A stretch of DNA of 64,000 nt. It comes from Rebecca billardiae RCC1528 (taxonomy: Eukaryota; Haptophyta). Location of the stretch: assembly GCA_965240325.2 (NCBI GenBank), contig OZ251223.1:3844001-3908000 (forward strand), written 5' to 3'. The notes beneath the pieces were generated by a model, which saw only the letters and a list, made by a program, of their open reading frames with translations, searched no databases and had not been told where the DNA came from. Within the stretch, counting starts at the first letter, position 1. The number at the start of each line of letters is the position of its first letter. The translations under genes and the position numbers were made by a program. Shown piece by piece: positions 9,818 to 20,689 of this stretch.

Positions 9818-12538
9818 GCTGCCCGCCGCCGCCGCCGCCGGCGCCGCGGCCGCGAGCGCGGGCACAGACCGGTCGGTAGCCATCCTCGCGGCGGCCGCGG
9901 GGCGCGAGCTGAGCACGCGCGAGCTGTGCTACCCGCCGTACGAGCTGTACACGGAGCGGCGGAAGCGCGCGCAGGTGATCCTGCGCGCGCAGCTCGTCGA
10001 GAACACCAAGGCGCGCTTCAACAAGCAGTTCGACGCGCTCGCCACCGCCAAGCGCAAGGAGGTCGAGCGCATCCACGAGAAGGACGCGCGCATCGACGAG
10101 ATCTGCGCCGAGCTCGGGGTGGGCAGCGCGGCGCACCGCCCCACCTTCTCGCAGGCGGAGGAGCCGGAGCGGCAGCTGCACGTGGACGACGCGGAGATCG
10201 TCGCGCCCAAGTGGGAGTCCGCGGAGGAGCGCGCCAAGCGCGAGGCGCAGGAGAAGGCCGCCGCCGAGCGCGCCGCCGCCGCGAACCGCGACGACGCGCC
10301 GCGGCGCGCGCTGCGGCAGATGATGCACGGCACGCTCGAGCGCAAGCGCGACGACGAGCTCGCGGAGGAGCTGCTCAGGCCGGCGTGGATGGCGGAGAAG
10401 GCGGCGGAGGAGATGACGGAGGAGGAGCTCAACGCGGTGCGCGAGTTCGAGGCGCGCGCCAAGAAGATCGAGGAGGAGCGCGAGAAGGTGCGCAAGGGGC
10501 TGCAGGCCGAGATGGCCAAGCTGCGCGCGGACGAGTCGGAGCTGTGCCGCGCGTTCAACGCCAAGCTGGGCGCGCTCGCCGCGCACAAGCTGGACGTGGA
10601 CCAGGCGGTGTTCGAGCTCGAGCTGATGATGATCAAGATCTCGCAGTCGCAGCTCCGCGCCGAGCAGCAGGTGCGCCGCCAGCGCGCGATGGCCGACGAG
10701 CTCGACGTGCTGCGCGCGCGCAGGCTCGAGACGGCCGCGGCGCGCGACGCGTTTGCGGCGCGCGTCGACGACGCGCGCGCCGCGTACGAGCGCGCGGAGA
10801 ACGAGAACCGCGCGCGCGGCAACGAGAAGACGTTCCGCACGCGCGAGTTCGCCGACGCGCCCGAGCACGTCGACGCGCTCTGGCGGCTCTTCCGCCGGCG
10901 CGAGGTCGTCAAGGTGCGCGTGGACGTGCCGGGCGACGAGGACGAGCAGCCTGCTGGCCACCACGCCGATCACTCCAACGTCTTTGTCGCCGCAGCGAAC
11001 GCGGCGGGCGCCGAGCTGTCGCGCACGGACCTCGAGACGGTGCCCGGCGTGTCCGAGCTGGACCCGTTCCTCGAGGCCGACCGCGCCGCCGTGCCCACCA
11101 AGGACGAGGTGCAGAAGCTCGACGCCGCCGTCGACCTCCCGGAAGGCATGGGCTTCAACCTCTGGGACCGGCTTGAGCGCATGCGCACCGACAAGATTGC
11201 AAAGGAGGAGGAGGTGGCGCAGAAGAAGGCGGAGCTCGAGGAGATGGAGCGGTGCGCGCGGCGGCGCACGGCGCCCCTCCCTCCCGCGCGGCCGCGGCGC
11301 CGGCGGCGCACGCCGGCTCTCACCGCCCGCCCTCTCGCCCGCGCCCGGCCCGACCCCTGGCCCACGCGCGCGCCCCGTGCGTGCGCTGCGTGCGCTGCCC
11401 CGCGCGCGCGCGCACGCAGCCACCTCGCTGAGCTGGACGCTGAGGACGGCGACGTGGCGGCGGCCATCGAGCAGCTCGAGCACGACTCGGTCGCCTTCGT
11501 CGAGCTGCGGCAGAAGGCACGGCGCAGCGCGCCGACCCGCCCACTCCGCTGCCCTCCCCGCCTCGCGCGCTGCCCCCCATCCCCCACCCTGCCTCGCTCG
11601 CCCTCGCGCGCGCGCGCCCGCTCACGCTTCCGCCCGCAACCCGCCGCCGCGCGCGCCGCGCGCGCCCCGCCCCGCCCCGCAGGAGGCGTGGGACGTGGAG
11701 GTGCCGATCAAGCTGCGGCAGGGGCAGATCGAGGTGGAGCAGGCGGCGGTCGTCACCGACTTCGCCAACGCGCTCTTCGTCCACCGCGACGCGGTGCGCT
11801 CGCTCAACACGGAGATCACGCGGCTGGGCGGAGAGAAGGTGGAGATCCTCAAGGAGGTGCGCGACTTCCGGAAGGGGATCGCCGAGCTGCTGTGGGAGAA
11901 CGAGCGGCTGGCGATGGAGGGGAACGACCTGATCGAGCGCACGCGCGAGTTCCAGCTGCTCCGCGTCACCAAGGACCTGCAGAAGCTGATGCGCGGCGGC
12001 GGCGAGGACTCGCAGATCGCCGAGGTCTCGCAGCTCGAGCGCAAGCTTGACTCGATGGGCTCGAGCCACGACGCGCGCGTCGCCGAGCGCGAGCGGCAGC
12101 TCAAGAAGATGCACAGGCTGCGCGCGGAGAAGCACGCCGAGCTGATGCGGCTGCGCGGGCAGATCGAGGTGCGCGCGCGCGCGACGCGCGCGCGGCGCCG
12201 ACGCGCCGCGCGCCCGCGCGCGCGCCGGGCGCGGGCTCACGCCGGGCGCGGGCTGTGCTCTGGCGCGCCGCCTCGCATCGGCTCGGCTCAACCAGGCACT
12301 CGAGGCGACGGTCTCGGAGCGCGAGACCATCGCGCAGATCCAGTCCGTCAACACGGACTCGTCGATGGAGGCCTCGCGCCGCGTGCACCACGTGAACGCG
12401 CAGCGCAAGCTCAAGTCGCTCATCAAGATGCAGGCGCAGGAGATCGAGCTGCTGCGCGAGGAGCTCGACCGGCTGCGCCGACGCACGTTCCCCACCTTCA
12501 CCAACTACGAGCAGGCGCGCCGGCAACCGGTGGACTAA
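6417..12538 (+). CDS. CFAP44: Cilia- and flagella-associated protein 44 (CFAP44, WD-repeat/coiled coil; 6 exons)
   Basis: Predicted 1805 aa, close to the ~1850 aa of animal CFAP44. Exons are 6417-6454, 6589-6851, 6961-11251, 11420-11516, 11683-12168 and 12296-12538. Phases agree at every junction. The N-terminal ~620 residues hold WD40-type beta-propeller repeats, such as CLITCGDDGCVRAWDF. A very Ala/Gly-rich insertion is encoded around 9596-9870. The C-terminal half is coiled coil, and the family-typical VPIKLRQGQIEVEQ and the end LRRRTFPTF are present. Known family members are part of the tether/tether-head complex linking inner dynein arm f to axonemal doublets, so the product should act in the flagellum. 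Exon 4 ends at a GC donor (AAG then GCACGG). It is divergent from the armadillo gene. Confidence 0.93.
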
Positions 12539-13115
12539 CTGTGGCGGGGCCTCTGCTTCAGGGCGTGTGTCCACGTGGGAGACGGGCGCCATGCCCTCTG
12601 GGCCGTGCACGTCGTGCCAACGTGACTCCGCCTCTCAGTCCCTGGTCACCGCGCGTGATCGCGTCACTCCCCGGCTGGCATCGGCGGCACGGGTGTCTCG
12701 CGGCCCAGTGGCAGCAGTGTCGGGTCCGACGGCGACGGGCCGTCCGAGAATGACTATAATGAGCTTACCGCCTTCGGCCTTACGGCACGGACTGTCACTG
12801 CGGTCTGCGCCCGCGGAGACACGACCCGGACGAATCGTGAGGTTGGTCTCCTAAGGTAGTCTGACCCCGTCGCGCTGGACCCTGAGGCTGAGGCCCGCGG
12901 CCGCGGTGAACCCGCCATCACCCCGGCCCGCCGCGCCCGGTGGCGGTGGCCCCGCCCGCCGGATGGCACCTGCTGACCGCGCGTCGTGCTCATAGGTGGC
13001 TAGCGAACGCGCACATGACCCGAGCGAAAAGGCCGGCTCCGGCTCGGGTTCCTCGCTGGTGCACACGCGGTGGAGGGGCGACAGCTGAAGCATGCACTGC
13101 ATGCAGGTCCAAGCT
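12539..13115. other. Convergent intergenic region
   Basis: This is the 3' flank of CFAP44 and of the downstream minus-strand gene. No recognisable coding or RNA feature was seen; short ORFs here have no protein-like character. Confidence 0.4.
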
Positions 13116-13853
13116 TCACTTGCGGCCGCCCCAGAGGTAGCCCCAGGCACCGGCGAGGGCGGAAGCAGCGATTGAGACAGCCTTGGCGTTGACGCGGCGC
13201 GCGACCACCGTCACGATGATGACCGACGCGACGACGAGAGCGGCCTCGAGCAAGACGGCCCCGAGGCCAGGCCGCTCCCCGGCATCGGCCGGCGGCGCGT
13301 CCTTGCTGGGGGCGTGCTGCTCGTCCTCTGGCTCTGCGGTCTGCACGCTCTCCTGGCGCGACAGGGGCGGGGGGGTCGTCATCCGCGGGCTGGAATCGGT
13401 CGTGTGCTCGCCGTCCGCAACGACGTCGCGCGAGACCAGCACCAGCTTCAGCTCCTCGAGGAGCTTTGCCGGCGCGGCCAGGCTGGCGGGGTCGCGCACG
13501 CGCTCCATCACAGCAGCCTGCACGCGAGGGTCTCCGGCGAGCTCGCGGCCGAGGGAGAGGGCGGCCACGGCCGGCGAGCCGTCTTCGGCCGAGATCCAGC
13601 CGTTGCCCAGGCTCTTGATGCTGTGCGTGCTGCCAGTCGCATCCGCAGTCCGGCCAGAGGCGGCCGCTTCCTTCACCAGCTCGGCGGTCACCTGATCAAG
13701 CTCAGCGTCCGAAATATCCATGGTGGAGATCACGTCGAAGCTGGACGCGAGGCTTGAGGTAGCGTCACATTCCGCTTCGTGCGAGCCGCCCGCCGAAGAC
13801 AGGATCGCCCCGGCCCCACCAACCGCGAGCGCAGCCGCACGCCGGGTCGCCAT
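13116..13853 (-). CDS. Hypothetical protein with C-terminal membrane segment
   Basis: Predicted 245 aa from the ATG at 13853 (MATRRAAALAVGGAGAILSS). An upstream in-frame extension exists but is Gly/Pro/Arg-rich and unlike coding sequence. The N-terminus could be a short hydrophobic signal or targeting segment. The middle is acidic and Ser/Thr-rich. Near the C-terminus a hydrophobic helix (LLEAALVVASVIIVTVVA) is followed by Arg-Arg and a second weakly hydrophobic stretch ending WGYLWGGRK. That architecture suggests a tail-anchored or two-helix membrane protein. I recognise no family. It is followed upstream by eL43 on the same strand. Confidence 0.6.
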   Translation of the reverse strand: MATRRAAALAVGGAGAILSSAGGSHEAECDATSSLASSFDVISTMDISDAELDQVTAELVKEAAASGRTADATGSTHSIKSLGNGWISAEDGSPAVAALSLGRELAGDPRVQAAVMERVRDPASLAAPAKLLEELKLVLVSRDVVADGEHTTDSSPRMTTPPPLSRQESVQTAEPEDEQHAPSKDAPPADAGERPGLGAVLLEAALVVASVIIVTVVARRVNAKAVSIAASALAGAWGYLWGGRK

Positions 13854-14016
13854 TTGGGGAAAGCCGGGGGGGGAAGGACCTGTCCCGCCTCCGCCTGGCA
13901 GCCGGCGGCGGCTGCCGCCCCGCCCCGCCGGGATCGATCTCTCCAAAGTAGTCCAAACAGGCGCAGAGCACTGCAGCGGAAGTCCGGTAATGACTACGTA
14001 ATGTACGAATGTACAG

Positions 14017-14048
14017 TGTTGAGTGTTGAGTGTTGAGTGTTCGGAGTG
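14017..14048. repeat. GTTGAGT heptamer tandem repeat
   Basis: Three to four near-perfect copies of GTTGAGT are followed by degenerate copies. It is short and internal, so not a telomere. Confidence 0.8.
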
Positions 14049-14095
14049 TTGAGAGTGTAAACAGCACTACGTACCTGTAGTCCGTAACTCCGGTA

Positions 14096-14139
14096 CAGTT
14101 TACTAAGAATAAGAGACGCACACAGCCCAGACAGGCGAG
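14096..14139 (+). repeat. Dispersed repeat 1, copy 1
   Basis: A ~44 bp unit begins CAGTTTACTAAGAATAAGAG and continues into ACGCACACAGCCCAGACAGG. It is shared with 22776-22819 (same strand) and 18772-18814 (opposite strand). Confidence 0.8.
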
Positions 14140-14530
14140 CACTCGGACGCAGCCGGCGCCGCGCTGCCAGTCGCGCGAAAGTCCGTCCCGAGCCGAGGCT
14201 GACGCGCTGCCAGCTCGGCCGCAGCATCCCGGATGACAGATGCTGCGTAGTCGGATGAAAGATGCCGGATCCCGGGTGGCTGACGGGGTCGCATCACCGG
14301 GCGTCCAGGTAGGCTTCGCAGCTGGCCGTGCCGTGCGAGACCTTCGAACGTTGGCACGGTCGCGAGCGGCAGTCCTCGAGCTGTGCCTGCGAGACCGCAG
14401 TGCGGCCTCCATCTGCGGGCACTCTCGGACGGCCGCTGGCAGGCAAGCCCCAGAACGGCGGAAGACTGGGGCCGTCGCGCGGCTGTGCGTGGCTGCATGC
14501 CTGCCCACCCACGTGCTCAGCTCGCTGGGC

Positions 14531-14974
14531 TTAGAGGCCGGCGCCTTCGCGCAGGCGCCGAATCGTGCTGCGCGTCTGCGCCGCCTGCGCCGTCGCGAGC
14601 ACCCATGCGCCACCAGCCGTGGTCTTCTTGCACCCGGCGCAGTACCAGATGCCCACGGCCTTCCGCTTCACCTGATCCTTACCGCAGAACGCGCAGTTGT
14701 ACTTCGCGTGCTGCGACACCTCCATCTTCTTCACCACCTTCCTCAGCGACGCGCCATAGCGCGTGCCGTACTTGCCGGTGATGCCCACCTTCTTCGTGCG
14801 CTTGTTCACCTGCGCAGAGGGTCAAGGCGGCGGCGCGCGGGCGCGAGGGCGGGCGCGGCCAGCATGAGCACGTCGGCAGCTCGGCACGCGACGGCGTGCG
14901 CCCGCCGTCCACGCATCCCGCGAAACATCGCCGCCCCGGCGAGAAGCGGGGTGGCGTGGGCTCGCTCGCACCAT
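14531..14974 (-). CDS. RPL37A: Large-subunit ribosomal protein eL43 (RPL37A)
   Basis: Predicted 93 aa, the usual family length. Exon 2 (14809-14531) encodes [20 protein letters not shown], then a zinc ribbon with Cys-x2-Cys-x14-Cys-x2-Cys and the [20 protein letters not shown] signature. Homology is unmistakable for this 60S ribosomal protein. The exon has no ATG of its own: its first codon is GTG directly after a CAG acceptor. The only fitting first exon is the ATG at 14974-14972, followed at once by GTGCGAG, giving a 162-bp intron (14971-14810). A first intron at or near the start codon is common in ribosomal protein genes. It is divergent from eIF2B-epsilon. Confidence 0.93.
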
Positions 14975-15095
14975 GGCTCCACCGCTCCACGGCACGCACG
15001 AGCTACGTGGAGCGTCCCGGACCCCGGTGCAGGCCGGGTTGGCATCCGGACCGCGTGCTCGCGGCGGCGTGCCACTGGGTGTCGCTTTCGCTGTG
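14975..15095. promoter_or_regulatory. Putative bidirectional promoter, eL43 / eIF2B-epsilon
   Basis: Only 121 bp separate the two divergent start codons, both belonging to translation-machinery genes. No TATA box is visible. Confidence 0.5.
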
Positions 15096-17434
15096 ATGGC
15101 GGGCGGACGCAAGGCCTCGACGAGCGGCGGCGGTGGCGGCGCCGCGTCGACGGATCTGAAGCAGGTCGAGAAGCTGCAGGCGGTGATCCTCGCGGACAGT
15201 AGCGCGCGCAAGCTCCGACCCGCCACCTTCGACACGCCCAAGGCGCTGATGCCCCTCGCCAACACGCCGCTGATTGAGTACACGCTCGAGACGCTGTGCG
15301 CGGGCGGCGTCGAGGAGGTGTTCGTCTTCTGCTGCCACCGCGCGGACGCGGTGGAGGCGTACCTGCGCACGGTCGAGCCGCGCTTCGCCCCCGCCGTCCT
15401 CCGCTGCATCGCCTCGCGCGCGCCGTGCTACTCCGCCGGCGACGCGCTGCGCGAGGTGTACGAGGCGAACGTGATCCAGGGCGACTTTGTGCTCGCCGCG
15501 GGCGACGCGGTGACGAACGTGTCGCTGCCGGCGCTCCTCGCGGCGCACCGCGCGGCGCGCGAGGTCGACAAGAACGTCCTGCTCACCGCCACCTTCTGCC
15601 GCGTCCCCCTCAACCACCGCGCGCGCGCGGCGGGCGACACGGCCGTGCTCGCCATCCGCGAGTCGAGCGGCCAGCTGCTGCACTACGAGCCTCTGCCCGG
15701 CGGGCTGGGCGGCTCGGGCGCGGGGGGCGCGCACGCGCAGCGCGTGGCGATCCCGACGGAGGTGCTCGCCCCCGCGCCGCCGAGCGGCGCCGCCGCCGCC
15801 GCCGCCGCCGCCGCGTGCGCCGACGGCGCGGAGGGCGTGTCGGTGCGCGTTGACCTGCTGGACGTGCGGCTGGACGTGTGCACGCACGAGGTCCTCACGC
15901 TGCTCGTGGACAACTTCGACTGGAGCGACCTGCGCGCGGACATGCTGGTGAGCGTGCTCGGCTCGGACATCCTGGGCAAGACCGTCCACGCCCACGAGAT
16001 CTCCGCCGCCTCCACCGCGCCGCGCGGCTCCGCGCCGTTTGCGGCGCGCTGCGCCGACTGGCGCACGTTTGCCGAGCTCTCTGCAGACGTGCTCGCGCGC
16101 TGGGCGTTCCCGCTCACGCCCGACGCGAACCTGCTGGGCTCGATGGACGGCGTGCCGGGGCAGCCGGGCTACCCGCCCGCCTCGCCGCCCGCCGACTCGC
16201 CCGCCGCGCCCGCCGCGCCCGTCACGCCGCCCGACGCGCCGGGCGGCGTGCGCACGACCTACCGGCTGGCGCGCGGCAACGCCTACATCGAGGTGGGCGT
16301 CGGGCTTGCGCGCTCCGCGTCGATCGGCGTGCGCGTGGCGCTCGGAGGCGGGACGGTGGTGGGCGCGGACGCGCGCGTGACGCGCTCTGTCGTGGGCCGG
16401 CGCTGCTGCATCAGCGCCGGCGCCACCGTCGTCGACTCGATGCTCTGGGCCGGCGTGCTCGTCGGCGAGCGCGCGACGGTGCGCGGCGCCGTGCTCTGCG
16501 ACGGCGTCGTCGTGGGCGCGGGCGCGACCGTGCCGGAGGGCTGCGTGCTCGGCCGCGGCGTGGTGGTCGGCGCGGGGGCGAGCCTCGTGCCCCGGACGCT
16601 GTACACGCGGCACGCCGCGCACGCGGCGAAGGGCGGCGGCGCCGCCGACGCGGCCTCCGACGCCGCGCCCTCGTGGGCGGAGGGCGCGGACGACGACGAC
16701 GACGCGTTCAGCGACGACGACGCGGACGACAAGGCGAGCGCGAGCGTCGCGGACGCGGCGCCGGCGCCGGAGCTGGGCGAGCACGGGCTGGGGTTCGTGC
16801 ACGGCGTGGTCGGCGCGTACATGGCGCACGCGTGCGCCCGCCCGCCCGCCCGCCCGCCCGTCGAGCCCGAGCTCTCCGACGACGGCTCGGACGAGCTGGA
16901 CGAGGGCGGCAGCGGCGCGGACGCCTTCGACGAGAACGCGCTCGACATCCTCGGCGGCATGCTCGAGGAGGGGTGCGCGAGGGGGCGCGGCGCGGCGCGG
17001 CGGGCGCGCGCGCGCGTCTCACGCCCGCCCGCCCCCGCTCCTTTGCGCGCCGCGCCCGCCCCAGCAACGCCGTGGACAACATCGTGCTCGAGGTGAACGC
17101 GCTCAAGTTTGCGTACAACCGCACGGTGGCGGACTGCGCGGCGGTGGCCGTGCGCGCGATCCTGGCGCACGCGCGCGCGCTGAGCGCGGCCGACGGCGCG
17201 GGTGGTGCCTCCGCGGACGGCCCCGCGCGCAAGGCCACCCTGCTGCAGCTCAAGAAGACCGTCAAGCGATGGGCGCCGCTGCTCGCGCGCTACGTCACCT
17301 CTGAGCCGGACCAGGCCGAGCTCATCCGCGCCGTCGAGGTGCGGCGGCCGAGCGAGGGCGCGCGGAGCTGGCGGCGCGGTGCCCGAGCTCACGCGCGACG
17401 CCGCCCTCCTGCCCCCTCCGCTCCCCCCTCCCCG

Positions 17435-17467
<33 letters not shown>

Positions 17468-17726
17468 CGCGCCGCGCGCTGGGCCGCAGGAGCTGGCCGA
17501 GCCGCTGCCGTGGACGGCGGAGCTCTTCCAGTACGTGCTGCACGCGCTGTACGACGAGGACGTGCTGGGCGAGGACGCCATCCTGCACTGGGCCGACGAG
17601 GCCGCAGCGTGTGCGCAGCCGGCTGGCAGCGCGCGGGCCGCACGCGTCAAAGCGTGCGAGCAGTTCCTCACGTGGCTGCGCGAGGCTGACGAGGAGGAGG
17701 AGGACTCCGACGAGGATGACGATTGA
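15096..17726 (+). CDS. EIF2B5: Translation initiation factor eIF2B subunit epsilon (3 exons)
   Basis: Predicted 795 aa. Exons are 15096-16972, 17065-17338 and 17490-17726, with matching phases. The N-terminus is a nucleotidyltransferase-like domain (LQAVILADSSARKLRPATF, then PKALMPLANTPLIEYTLE). It is followed by a DNFDW segment matching the family NF motif, and a left-handed beta-helix of hexapeptide repeats around residues 400-510. The C-terminus is the catalytic W2/HEAT domain, with LYDEDVLGEDAILHWADEA and an acidic end EEEEDSDEDDD. This subunit catalyses guanine-nucleotide exchange on eIF2 in the cytosol. A poor, acidic Asp-rich linker lies between the domains. Intron 2 contains a 31-base C run. 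The start at 15096 is chosen because the upstream in-frame sequence overlaps the eL43 promoter. Confidence 0.93.
17436..17466. repeat. Poly(C) run inside eIF2B-epsilon intron 2
   Basis: 31 consecutive C residues lie 22 bases before the CAG acceptor. It may serve as a polypyrimidine tract. The exact length is prone to sequencing error. Confidence 0.85.
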
Positions 17727-18165
17727 GGACAGCGAGCCATAGATGCGGTCGCAACGCTGCGCGCGGCCTGGCTCGAACTGGAACCTTGGGTCCGGAACCT
17801 GGCTGCCCGAGGCAAGGCGCACTGTGGCATCAGATCGTGTCCCGGGCGGCACTGATGAGAAAGCTCACAGGTCATCTGCTATATACTAGCTACGACAGTA
17901 TTAATATTATATTTGAGACCGGACGAGACCGTCGGACCGCCGGCGCCGATACCGATTAGTGCTGCGCGATAACATTAACAGCGCAGTCGTCGTCCGGCGG
18001 CGGGCGGCCGAGTAAGCGGCATCAGAGTCTGAGTCTCAACGCAGTACATCATAGCACGGTACCGGCGTCACTAGTACTGGCAGCGTCAGTACCGAGTTCG
18101 TCGGACGAGTAAGTACGGTCGGCCGCCCGTATAGTTACACGCACTTATTATAATACAGCGTATGA

Positions 18166-18167
<2 letters not shown>

Positions 18168-18242
<75 letters not shown>

Positions 18243-18278
18243 ATATATATATATATATATGTATATATATGTATATAT

Positions 18279-18318
<40 letters not shown>
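18168..18318. repeat. Compound (TG)n-(TATG)n-(TA)n microsatellite
   Basis: About 59 bp of TG repeat passes into TATG repeats and then TA repeats interrupted by TATG and CATA. Confidence 0.95.
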
Positions 18319-18322
<4 letters not shown>

Positions 18323-18771
18323 GGCATGGAGCCAGGTGTCCTGAATCACTGGGCGTGGGTCGGCCCGCTACTCGCGATCCTCGGCGAGAGCATCCGATCG
18401 CTCCTGAATCACGCGCGGGCGCAGGGCTGCCGCGTCACCTGTCACTGCGGCGGCGACGATATATATATATTGATACTCCGTGTCCGACTCGGAGCCCGCG
18501 CGAGACGGTCAGCGGCCGACTAGCCGCCGCCAGTTGCAACGGCTCGGAGTCTGACGCCGCCGCTCCTGCGCTGTCTGCAGAGCCTAGCTACCGCGGTAAT
18601 AAGTACTCGCGGATTCGAATAATCGTATTCCGACGGCGAGCCGACTCCTAGTCCTGCCTACCATGATACAACTTACCATGTGATCCCCATCGCCGGCGGC
18701 GACGGGCATCAGTTCACATCGCGGGTCAGGCGGTGACAGTTCGGGCCGCGCGGGGCGTCAATCAGTCGCCT

Positions 18772-18814
18772 CAGTCTGCCGCTGTGTGCGTCTCTTATTC
18801 GTCTTAGTAAACTG
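18772..18814 (-). repeat. Dispersed repeat 1, copy 2 (inverted)
   Basis: The reverse strand reads CAGTTTACTAAGACGAATAA then GAGACGCACACAGC, matching the other copies except for a 3-base insertion. Confidence 0.75.
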
Positions 18815-20689
18815 TCGTTAGTATGTATGTTGATTATTGTGGTTATCCGATCAGTAGCGGCAGTCCGGCTGGAGTCGGAGTTGACGGCCGCCGTCTCACG
18901 AGCCACGAGGAGAGGACACTTAGACAGTAGTCTGGACAGCGAGGAGTCGGCGAGGACGGCCCGTCTGCCAACTGCCGTCAGCGGACAGCGGTCAGGCCCG
19001 GCCGGGATATCTAATTGTTTCGGCAGTAGTGTCGTCATCGATTCGCACATATTATATTTCGCAGGTGCGGCGCTACAGAGTCAGAATTCCGGCCCGCCGA
19101 CCCGCGCCTCAGCAGAGTAACTACTGCTACGACCATAGTACTATGACACTACCGTCGTGCTACGGTCCTGATTATCAACACCGCCGCCGGACTCAGAGTG
19201 CAAGCTCATGCAGCAGCGTCTGTCATCCGCGGTGCCGCGCCGCAGACTGAGAGGCGAGTCTAAAGTGAGACTCGCAAGCTGTAATCATGACTTGACACTC
19301 ACACTCGGCTTAATCACGCACCTGTCTGTCGCTGTACCGTCAATAACTTACCGCAGGTGCAGCGTGCCGCAAGCAAGGAGCCCACGCGACGCCCCTACAG
19401 TACGCCAAGTGTGACTGCGTGATGCACGCGTGACCGGGCAGGTGTGCGAGTTCACGGGGCGACCAGTCTGCGCCTCTGAGGCCAACGTGCGCAGATGAAG
19501 ATCAAAGCGCGCAGTACGGTCAGCGTATTTTGTTGTCCGATATTGCCACACCGCTTACAACCATCTCGACTCGGATCGCGCGCCTACTTGAAGCAGCTGC
19601 AAGGTCAGCAAGGAGTGCACTCGGAGGAGCAGCTCTTTGGGCAGCCATTTCAACCTGGCGCGTGGACGGCCTGACGGGCAAAATAATAGTAGCAGTAATT
19701 CAATGATGAGTATCACGGTGTTATGGGTATACAACATAGGCCCATACAAGCGATGATGAGTATAATACAGATATGCAAATTGTTCAAGATGGTCATCTCG
19801 AGATGAATTCTGGTCCGTGTGACTTGTGCTCGGGCTTGCTTCAGCCAAGTGTCCGGATGCTATGATATTGGTTGAATCATTCAGATTTTTGAATGAAGAG
19901 CACATCCGTTTTGAAGGTGACGATGGCGGAGGTGAATCGATTATAACGCATCACATGGTGCAAAGCGTCGGAGATATAGTCGGTGGTCGTGACCTCGCAC
20001 CTTCAGATACGATGATTCAGTAACATCTCGGGGGTCCTATCGGCGTCTTCACAACGGCGGGTGCGACCCCGCTCGCCACTCCCCGAGCGCGCTCTCCCAT
20101 AATTACATAGTTGTGATGAGGACGTGCAAGAGGCAGAATTAAAACTAACCCAATCCATCAACTTAAAAAACGAGTTTCTATGATTCTGATACGAGGAATT
20201 CTCACCTATCCTATTGTGGCATGATGTTTGACGGTTTTGGTAATCAAGAGGTGGACCCAGGGTGGACCTTGGTGTGCTACCGGCTGCTAGTAAATTCAGG
20301 TTTTGACGTGGTTTATTGCAGAACTTCAACCACCGCTATCAACCTATCACGTGTGATCACCCCGATAACGTTCGAAACATGTTGAGTTAAACACAGATTC
20401 ATGAAGTCCGTATTTGCAAGATGGGCGATCTCGAGGATGTACACTAATCAGGCGATTGTAAAACAACGCTTCGACACACAGTTGCGGGTAGACCGCGGGC
20501 AAGTGCCCCCCCCCCGCCACCCGCATCTTCTACAATAATGCCCACACAACCCGGGTCGCAACTCAAGTCGGGCACCCCGAAAGCTTGAGAGCTCCCCCTT
20601 CGTTGTGGCCCGCAAGCTCTGGACCAGTGGACCCCGACCTAGCACACGACCCAGCTGGACTTCTCTCGCGACGCGCCCCGAGGGGAGAC

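Larger units (their letters stand above)
13854..14530. other. Intergenic region with short tandem repeat and dispersed repeat copy
   Basis: It lies between the start of the membrane-protein gene and the 3' end of eL43. It holds a GTTGAGT heptamer repeat and one copy of dispersed repeat 1. Nothing else was recognised. Confidence 0.4.
17727..20584. other. Gene-poor region with microsatellites and an AT-richer island
   Basis: About 2.9 kb without a convincing gene. It contains a TG/TA microsatellite block, one inverted copy of dispersed repeat 1, and AT-richer sequence from roughly 19650 to 20500. Short ORFs on both strands (for example around 19826-20023) have no recognisable homology. Confidence 0.4.

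Noticed and set aside
6711-11483. 1590-codon minus-strand ORF opposite CFAP44
   Set aside because: It is Arg/Val/Leu-rich without motifs; CFAP44 on the plus strand has clear homology and phase-consistent introns.
14017-14048. Internal telomere repeat
   Set aside because: Only a few degenerate heptamers in a mid-window gap; it does not match a known telomere unit.
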